Shown: in pieces, positions 28,841-33,850 of the stretch
Layout of the letters: each line of letters begins with the position of its first letter
Numbering within the stretch: the stretch's first letter is position 1
From: a virus
DNA length: 33,850 nt
Strand: one strand, 5' to 3'
IMG/VR virus record: IMGVR_UViG_3300031335_000006
Location: 1-33,850 of that record
Notes under the pieces: generated by a model
Told to the model about the DNA's origin: nothing
The model's input: only the letters and a program-made list of their open reading frames with translations
Database searches by the model: none
Translations under genes and position numbers: made by a program

Positions 28841-30093
28841 TGGGAAACCCGTTCAACATAGGGCCGTTTAATTGTTGCTCCTGTCCTGAGCCTCCAGACT
28901 TCGATGCCGAGGTGGACGATCCGATGGCTAAGTATATCAATATGTGCGGTTGCCCGACTGTCGCGATATTCTGCGTGAGCGAGGAAAAGATCGCTACGCT
29001 CTGCGGCAAAATGGAATTTCAAGACCTCACCGCCGATCCCCCCGTATTGCGGTCTTCACCGCCCGCAGTGTATAAGTCAAAGGAAGTTGAGACTGTCACC
29101 GTCACACCCTCTGTCACCACAAGTTTCCCGCAGCGCTGCTGGCAAACAGGGATCACTGGTGACTCAGATGTTACTACAATAGATTATACGGCCACGGCAG
29201 TTACGACAAGCCGGCACTTTACTGAAAAGACAGTAACAAGTCTATCCACCGAAGTGTGGGATACGGAAACATGCTCAAGCTCTACCTCAAACGATCCTGT
29301 TTCCATTGTAGGAGGTGTAGGCAGCACGTCTGGCGAGCTTGATTGCTCTAGCTATAATGGCAACAACCCCCCCGGTTGCGGCCCAATAGATCCACCCCTC
29401 ACAACACGGGGTGCTGTAATACCCGCTGTTGTGCCAGATGATCCGTCCGACTTGGTTGGAAACGCATTAAAAATAAACGTATCTCATACATTTGTTAATA
29501 GTGGTAGAGCCGCAGGCACCTATGAATACACATCATCTCGGCAGGACACAGAAACTTTCGATGGGCTTGAGTTAGTGGATTCGGATTGCGGAATTGATTC
29601 TAGATCAACTTTAGATATACCTGGGTATGCTGCTAGATACTCCACTACCACAACAACAACTACATTATCGTTGCCAGACTCCGAGGAAGAAGCATTAGCC
29701 CGCGCTACGGCCAAAGCAGGTTCAGATTGTTCCTCTATCGACGAGCTCCGCACCGACTCCTACGACATAACCCAGCGCACCGCCACTTACACGGCTACAG
29801 CTAGCAACCTCGTGATCGGCGTGCCCTACAAGGGCTGCGTGCGCCTTCGTCGCCGCAAAGCCTACAGCGGCACCACCCCCCTCGACCCCGAGACGGAAGT
29901 CACCGAAGTTATCGCATGGGAAGATGTTGAGCCCGACACCATTGCACCTTTTACGCCAACAGAAACAAGCGAGGAAGTCGCGACCGATGAAGCCCTGCCC
30001 ACCGCCAAGGGCTATGAATACCAAGCAGTCAGCGCCCACGTCTGGCCAGTCTCCGCAGGTTGCGATTGCCCTACATCTTACGTAACCCCATGA
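28840..30093 (+). CDS. hypothetical Cys-containing tail protein, 417 aa
   Basis: The start MGNPFNIGPFNCCSCPEPPD overlaps the previous stop (TAATG). The first 50 residues hold seven Cys (CCSC, CGC, then single Cys), suggesting a metal site or disulphides. The long Thr/Ser-rich middle (STTTTTTTLSLPDSEEEALA) is probably extended strands. The C-terminus has another pair (GCDC). It is likely a tail-tip or fibre-attachment protein; no family is recognised. Confidence 0.6.
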   Translation: MGNPFNIGPFNCCSCPEPPDFDAEVDDPMAKYINMCGCPTVAIFCVSEEKIATLCGKMEFQDLTADPPVLRSSPPAVYKSKEVETVTVTPSVTTSFPQRCWQTGITGDSDVTTIDYTATAVTTSRHFTEKTVTSLSTEVWDTETCSSSTSNDPVSIVGGVGSTSGELDCSSYNGNNPPGCGPIDPPLTTRGAVIPAVVPDDPSDLVGNALKINVSHTFVNSGRAAGTYEYTSSRQDTETFDGLELVDSDCGIDSRSTLDIPGYAARYSTTTTTTTLSLPDSEEEALARATAKAGSDCSSIDELRTDSYDITQRTATYTATASNLVIGVPYKGCVRLRRRKAYSGTTPLDPETEVTEVIAWEDVEPDTIAPFTPTETSEEVATDEALPTAKGYEYQAVSAHVWPVSAGCDCPTSYVTP

Positions 30094-30317
30094 TTACTCG
30101 AAACCATAAACCGACACCGCTCGTGCTGACCGAGGCACAGAAGGCCAGCTTGCAAAAGCCACAGTCGCGACCCAAGCACCACGGCTTAGGCGACCTCGTT
30201 GAAAAGCTCGCGAAGCCCATCGCCAAGGTGATCGACCGCGTGGCAGGCACAAACATTCAAGGATGTGGCGGGTGTCAGAAGCGCAAGGAATGGCTAAATG
30301 ATAATTTCCCGAAGTAA
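30090..30317 (+). CDS. small protein with C-terminal CGGCxKRK motif, 75 aa
   Basis: The start overlaps the previous stop (ATGA). After a polar, basic first half, an amphipathic helix (LGDLVEKLAKPIAKVIDRVA) leads to a C-terminal CGGCQKRKEWLNDNF. Short phage proteins ending in a CxxC-KR-LN motif are frequent beside tail genes, and their function is unknown. A zinc or redox role for the CxxC is possible. Confidence 0.65.
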   Translation: MITRNHKPTPLVLTEAQKASLQKPQSRPKHHGLGDLVEKLAKPIAKVIDRVAGTNIQGCGGCQKRKEWLNDNFPK

Positions 30318-30357
30318 CCGCAAAATTGACCCATCCCAGCCCGCTTCCAGTCGGCAC

Positions 30358-30386
30358 TTGCCAAAACGTATCCAATAACCTAATAC
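30358..30386 (+). promoter_or_regulatory. promoter-like site with embedded family B motif
   Basis: TTGCCA at 30358-30363, a 17-base spacer and TAATAC at 30381-30386. The 19-bp motif GTATCCAATAACCTAATAC (30368-30386) ends in the -10, 6 bases before the ATG at 30393. Confidence 0.6.
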
Positions 30387-30392
30387 ACTACC

Positions 30393-30809
30393 ATGAGCAC
30401 GACACTATTAGACACAACCGCAGACGGCTCGCCGTTAATCTCAGACGGCTTTCGAGTCGCCCTAACCGCAGGGGGTGCCGTAGGCATCTCCTGCCGCGTC
30501 ACGACTGGCGGCGCGGCCTTGACCAACGCAGACGGCTCGCGGCTTAGCTCAATGCCGTGCTCGCTGATCATCACGTCGTCGAATTTTACCGATGGCGCAG
30601 GCGCAGGCACGGTGGCCGCAACCACTCAAGCCCAGTTCGGCGGCGCGGGTAGCGTGTCGATCCCGCTGGAGATTTCGGCAGTCGCGTCGGACGTGCGACA
30701 CACTGAGGTTGTCACCATTGCAGGCGGGCCGGTGATGTATGGCTTTTTGTCGTTCCCCGCCGAGCTCAGTGCAAACGTCACCATCCTGATCGAAGCCCTC
30801 GAACTGTAA
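30393..30809 (+). CDS. hypothetical structural protein, 138 aa
   Basis: The protein is Thr/Ala/Gly-rich and probably a beta-sandwich (DGFRVALTAGGAVGISCRVT; GSVSIPLEISAVASDVRHTE; FPAELSANVTILIEALEL). It opens the unit with the fibre gene that follows and has its own family B motif. No family is recognised. Confidence 0.65.
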   Translation: MSTTLLDTTADGSPLISDGFRVALTAGGAVGISCRVTTGGAALTNADGSRLSSMPCSLIITSSNFTDGAGAGTVAATTQAQFGGAGSVSIPLEISAVASDVRHTEVVTIAGGPVMYGFLSFPAELSANVTILIEALEL

Positions 30810-30812
30810 TCG

Positions 30813-32090
30813 ATGCTATTGCACAATCAGATACTGCCCCGCGAAGGTAGCCGCTATACACCCGCGCAGTTTCTTGCGCTGTTTGGCGCAAAGAAATTTA
30901 TACAGCGCTTCGGCACTGGCCTTACCGCAGCCTACTTTTTAGCCGACCTCGGCAGCAGTCGCGGGACGGTTGATGGCGTGCTAAATCCAGTGGTTCGGGT
31001 GCGTCGTAGTAGCGACGGTGGTTTGCGTGCGTTTACGGCAGCGGATATTAAGAGCGGCACGGCTTTGGATTACGTAAACAACGGGACTAGTGCGCTGTAT
31101 AATAATGCAATGTATTTTGATGGGGTGGATGATTATGTTAAAAAAGACGTGAGCAATTTTAGGTCTGGCGATTCCTCTGGCTCTGTCACCATAGATTTTG
31201 CTATTACCAGCTCCGGCAATTTTATTTTTGTGGCCTCAGCAAGCACACCAACCGACGCCAAGCGCATTGCTTTTGGAATTAATGCTGGTAAGGTCAGGAT
31301 TATAACTAGAGACTCTGCCTTCAACGCGGTTGAGACGACATCGCTTTTCAACGACGGGCAATTACACACGGTAAAATTTGCATCTAGCGGAACAGCTTGG
31401 TCGATTGAGATTGATGGAAACTCTGAGTCGCTACAGGTTGTTACTGGCTCAAACACTGGCGGTTGGTTTGCGGATATACCAGATCGAGGTAACATAGTAG
31501 TTGGCGCGCTGGTTGACAACTCCACGGGCGGTTTCTGCGATGGCTTATTAAAAAACCTTATCATTAAAAACGGCGCAGGGACTTCGGTGCTGGCGTGGGC
31601 GGGCGACGGCAACCAAAACTCTAATTGGTTAGACACCTCTGGCAACTCTTATAATCCTACAGTATTTGGCTCTCCCGCGCTATACTCAGGGCAACCGTTT
31701 GGCAGCGTGCAAGCCAAGCTTTACGACGGTCTCGTAGGAGCCAACGATGCCACGCAAACAACCGTAGCGGACATGCCAAAGACTGTAGTGGCTGGCGCAA
31801 GAGTAGTCGATAACAACGGCAACGCATCAACGCTATGGGAGGCCACGGACAACCTCACATTTACCACTGCATTCACTGGCCTGACATCGGCCAACGTTTA
31901 CGCAGTCACCGACAACGCTGGCACTGTCACTCTCAACACGATCACGGCATTTGACATTAGCGCCATCACGACCATGACGGCTCTGCTCACGTCGCTAACC
32001 TATACCAAAGTCACGGCGGTAATCATCGCGCCAGACAACGCAAATCAAGCCGCCATTCAAGCTGAGCTCAACCGCCTCTTTGGAATCTAA
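30813..32090 (+). CDS. LamG/concanavalin-like tail fibre protein, 425 aa
   Basis: Residues about 98-250 form a LamG-like jellyroll: AMYFDGVDDYVKK, TIDFAITSSGNFIFVASA, LFNDGQLHTVKFASSGTAWS, DGLLKNLIIKNG. Such domains bind sugars and are common in phage fibres. The N-terminal 90 residues (FGTGLTAAYFLADLGSSRGT) would attach to the tail. The C-terminal 120 residues form another Thr-rich strand domain. It is a likely host-recognition protein. Confidence 0.75.
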   Translation: MLLHNQILPREGSRYTPAQFLALFGAKKFIQRFGTGLTAAYFLADLGSSRGTVDGVLNPVVRVRRSSDGGLRAFTAADIKSGTALDYVNNGTSALYNNAMYFDGVDDYVKKDVSNFRSGDSSGSVTIDFAITSSGNFIFVASASTPTDAKRIAFGINAGKVRIITRDSAFNAVETTSLFNDGQLHTVKFASSGTAWSIEIDGNSESLQVVTGSNTGGWFADIPDRGNIVVGALVDNSTGGFCDGLLKNLIIKNGAGTSVLAWAGDGNQNSNWLDTSGNSYNPTVFGSPALYSGQPFGSVQAKLYDGLVGANDATQTTVADMPKTVVAGARVVDNNGNASTLWEATDNLTFTTAFTGLTSANVYAVTDNAGTVTLNTITAFDISAITTMTALLTSLTYTKVTAVIIAPDNANQAAIQAELNRLFGI

Positions 32091-32368
32091 TGAATCTACC
32101 ATTCCCAAACGTCACCGCAGCCCAAGCCCGCAACCACAGCGAATATCTACGGCGATGCGGGCTGACCGCAGCCATCCCTGGCGACCCGCTTTATTGGTGG
32201 TCAATGTCCGTTGCAGACGACGGACGCGCCGCGCTAATGGTAGATGCCGCAGACCTGCCGACAACCGACGAGGATGGCGTGGTAACGCATCACAGTTTGA
32301 CCGCTGCCGAGGTGCGGGCGCTAAAGCAAAAGCTGCCCGCACGGTGGATCAAGAAGCAAACAATTTAA
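32090..32368 (+). CDS. hypothetical protein, 92 aa
   Basis: The start overlaps the fibre gene stop (TAATG). It has DPLYWWSMSVADDGRAALMV and a basic, helical C-terminus (TAAEVRALKQKLPARWIKKQ). Small proteins after fibre genes can be fibre assembly chaperones, but nothing specific is seen. Confidence 0.6.
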   Translation: MNLPFPNVTAAQARNHSEYLRRCGLTAAIPGDPLYWWSMSVADDGRAALMVDAADLPTTDEDGVVTHHSLTAAEVRALKQKLPARWIKKQTI

Positions 32369-32372
32369 GACC

Positions 32373-32657
32373 ATGCCAAACCAATCCGACACGACCCAAA
32401 TCCCGAACAAATACGCGAGCCTATTGCTGGTAGGATCGCTACTATTTTTGGGGATGGTGTCGATCTACGCAGGCACCGAAGCCCGCGACCTCAAAAAAGC
32501 CGTGCAGGCAAGCAGCATGGCAGACGAGCGACAAGACGCGACGATTGACGCGATCCTGCAAACGCAAGCGGACGGCAAAAAGGCCACTGAGAAACTGACT
32601 GATGCCGTGATCGGGCTGACCGTTGAAATCGCCAAGATACCGCGAGACAACCAATGA
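32373..32657 (+). CDS. membrane-anchored coiled-coil protein, possible i-spanin or holin
   Basis: One N-terminal transmembrane helix (YASLLLVGSLLFLGMVSIYA, residues about 14-34) is followed by a charged coiled coil to the end (EARDLKKAVQASSMADERQD, then TEKLTDAVIGLTVEIAKIP). The next gene overlaps by 4 bases and encodes a short lipoprotein. That pair has the layout of inner and outer spanins, which fuse the membranes at lysis. An XhlA-like lysis accessory role is also possible. Confidence 0.55.
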   Translation: MPNQSDTTQIPNKYASLLLVGSLLFLGMVSIYAGTEARDLKKAVQASSMADERQDATIDAILQTQADGKKATEKLTDAVIGLTVEIAKIPRDNQ

Positions 32658-32884
32658 CCGACCGTATCATCACCGCCCTCCTCGCTGTATCCGTAATCCT
32701 AATACACTGCGCAGGGTGCGCGTCGCGACCACTTCCGACGCCGATGGCAACGGTTGATATTTACGTGACCGACGAGGGATTCTTCGTGATCACCGAGCGC
32801 GGCTCTGACGAGTCTATCGCCTACAGATTTAACGTCACAGAGATCCACCCAATCGAACCGCCAACACCAATCCCAGCGCCATGA
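32654..32884 (+). CDS. short lipoprotein, possible o-spanin, 76 aa
   Basis: The signal peptide (RIITALLAVSVILIHCAGC) ends in a lipobox-like CAGC near residue 22. The mature part is short and strand-like, with a Pro-rich end (EIHPIEPPTPIPAP). Overlap with both neighbours and small size fit an outer-membrane spanin. The signal peptide is clearly related to that of the next gene. The coding DNA of VSVIL is also a family B motif. Confidence 0.6.
   Translation: MTDRIITALLAVSVILIHCAGCASRPLPTPMATVDIYVTDEGFFVITERGSDESIAYRFNVTEIHPIEPPTPIPAP
32687..32705 (+). promoter_or_regulatory. family B-like 19-mer inside coding sequence
   Basis: GTATCCGTAATCCTAATAC lies within the signal peptide codons. It may be a true site or a by-product of the VSxIL codons shared with the next gene. 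Confidence 0.35.
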
Positions 32885-33534
32885 CACTCCGAAACATCAC
32901 AACCCTTTTTACTGTATCCATAATCCTGATACTGGGCGCGGGTTGTTCGAGTGTCGGACTCCAGAGCAAGCGCATTTTCCAAGAAAACGTCGCCGCGCCC
33001 GTGGTCAAGGAGGTTACCGAGGACATCCGCCAAGCCGCCGACTACTTGTCAAAAGCCGTAGAACAGCCCGCAGAGGCAAAGGGCGTAGCGATAGACCTCT
33101 CGCAGCGTGTTGGCTCTCCTGAGCGTCCTATCGACGCAGCAAACGACGTTTCCGCCGCATTGACCAAGGGCAACCGCGCACACCAGAACGACCTTGCCGA
33201 CCTCATGACATGGCTGGACAAGCGCGAAGGCACCGCGCTGGAAGGCACTGGGCTGTCAGTATGGGGCACAGGCGGGTTCGTCGTCGTCTTGCTGATCGTC
33301 GTCGCGTGCGTGCTCATGCCCGCGCTAATCCCGCTCGTCATACAGCTTGTGCAGACCATAGCAGGGACATCACGCGCAGTGCTAAAACAGACAGGCGCGG
33401 CCATGGTATCGGCCATCAGCGAATGGGAGACCGAAAACCCGACCGAAGCCGAAGAGCTAAAAGAGATTATGTCGCGCAAGATGGACACCAAGAGCAAGAC
33501 CATCGTCAAGAAACTCAAAGACGGTCAGCTTTAA
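32881..33534 (+). CDS. lipoprotein with central transmembrane helix, 217 aa
   Basis: The N-terminus (LRNITTLFTVSIILILGAGC) is a lipoprotein signal with lipobox GAGC. A helical domain (residues 25-120) precedes a strong hydrophobic segment (FVVVLLIVVACVLMPALIPL, about 132-155). A basic coiled tail follows (LKEIMSRKMDTKSKTIVKKL). Lipid anchor plus internal membrane helix is the layout of a unimolecular spanin, though those have the helix at the very end. It is probably an envelope or lysis protein. Confidence 0.6.
   Translation: MTLRNITTLFTVSIILILGAGCSSVGLQSKRIFQENVAAPVVKEVTEDIRQAADYLSKAVEQPAEAKGVAIDLSQRVGSPERPIDAANDVSAALTKGNRAHQNDLADLMTWLDKREGTALEGTGLSVWGTGGFVVVLLIVVACVLMPALIPLVIQLVQTIAGTSRAVLKQTGAAMVSAISEWETENPTEAEELKEIMSRKMDTKSKTIVKKLKDGQL
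32914..32932 (+). promoter_or_regulatory. family B-like 19-mer inside coding sequence
   Basis: GTATCCATAATCCTGATAC lies within the signal peptide codons of the 217-residue lipoprotein, at the equivalent place to the copy at 32687. Confidence 0.35.
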
Positions 33535-33662
33535 TGCCAGCGCCCACGCAGCGAGAACTGCACTGGCAATGCGCTAAGGAGCACTTCCGCGCCCGCCGCT
33601 TTCGACTAGCATTCCACGAGCTAGTCAAGGCGGCTTTTCCGTCGCTGCGGTTGCCGCTGTGA
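33534..33662 (+). CDS. small basic hypothetical protein, 42 aa
   Basis: The ATG overlaps the lipoprotein stop (TAATG). The protein reads MPAPTQRELHWQCAKEHFRA, then RRFRLAFHELVKAAFPSL. The EHFRA segment resembles the leftward 44-residue protein at 867. It is the last rightward gene and converges with the leftward operon. Its 3' part is repeated at 1-86. Confidence 0.65.
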   Translation: MPAPTQRELHWQCAKEHFRARRFRLAFHELVKAAFPSLRLPL

Positions 33663-33850
33663 CTTACAGGTTTTCCTCAATCCGCGCCCGCTCCGCAGCC
33701 AGCTCAGCCTCAGCGGCGTGCAGGCGCAGCTCGATCTTGCGGCAAAACGCGACGTTGATCGTATGCGCATATCCGCGCCCCTCGTTGATAAGCTGGCGGT
33801 CGGTCAGCGGTGTGGTGGTTGGCGTGCTCATACGGGGGTATCCTCTCCTG
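33577..33850. repeat. terminal repeat of the window start, with 319-bp internal deletion
   Basis: 33577-33688 equals 1-112 and 33689-33850 equals 432-593, joined at a 9-base direct repeat ATCCGCGCC (104-112 and 423-431). One base differs (left 466 T, right G). The contig therefore overlaps itself. Confidence 0.9.
33664..33831 (-). CDS. fused variant of the 84-aa gene, 55 aa
   Basis: The start and first 49 codons match the gene at 320-574 (with one Met to Leu change). The deletion then joins it in frame to the last codons of the gene at 88-327 (ending ARIEENL). The two source genes are in different frames, and the 319-bp deletion restores one frame exactly. It is an intact small gene in this variant. 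Confidence 0.6.
   Translation of the reverse strand: MSTPTTTPLTDRQLINEGRGYAHTINVAFCRKIELRLHAAEAELAAERARIEENL

Overview
The window is an almost complete genome of a tailed, siphovirus-like dsDNA phage (Caudoviricetes). It carries a GpA-type large terminase, a lambda-type portal, a gpW-like connector, protease/scaffold, DUF2190-like decoration protein, a major capsid protein and a tape measure protein. The last 274 bases repeat the first 593 with an internal 319-bp deletion. The contig is therefore probably circular or terminally redundant, with a unit of about 33,576 bp, and two sequence variants probably blocked closure. The host cannot be named from the sequence. Two lipoprotein signal peptides and a spanin-like gene pair suggest a diderm host. 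Most genes lack a Shine-Dalgarno sequence and instead have C/A-rich or A/T-rich leaders just before ATG.

Layout. Positions 88-3704 are a leftward arm of small genes: hypotheticals, a helix-turn-helix protein, a DUF4406 protein and a peptide deformylase-like protein with a changed metal-site residue. This arm contains about 700 bases (2380-3110) of non-coding or decayed sequence with a tRNA/tmRNA 3'-end-like element and tandem hairpins. Positions 3705-4384 are the divergent switch region, with three intrinsic terminators and what look like two structured RNAs. Positions 4385-12973 are rightward DNA-metabolism genes: methyltransferase, RuvC-like nuclease, DUF3127 SSB-like protein, ERF annealase, NinB-like protein and many small genes. 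Positions 13245-20595 are packaging and head genes, 20668-22014 are two self-contained promoter-gene-terminator cassettes (membrane proteins; an ATP-dependent DNA ligase), and 22056-32368 are connector, tail and fibre genes. Positions 32373-33534 look like a lysis/envelope module. No integrase, endolysin, DNA polymerase or helicase could be recognised.

Regulation. Two recurrent sequence families divide the genome. Family A (8 copies) is a TTGACA -35 element followed by (n)CCTGCACA, with a second TGCACA-type site upstream in seven of the eight. It precedes the HTH gene, the methyltransferase, the RuvC-like gene, a few small genes, and the ligase and membrane-protein cassettes. Family B is a fixed-length 19-bp imperfect palindrome, GTATCC-N10-TAC (ten intergenic copies and two in coding sequence). 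It lies 0-25 bases before the start codons of most head and tail transcription units and several early genes. These two families, and the structured RNA region at 3891-4227, are the most unusual signals in the window.
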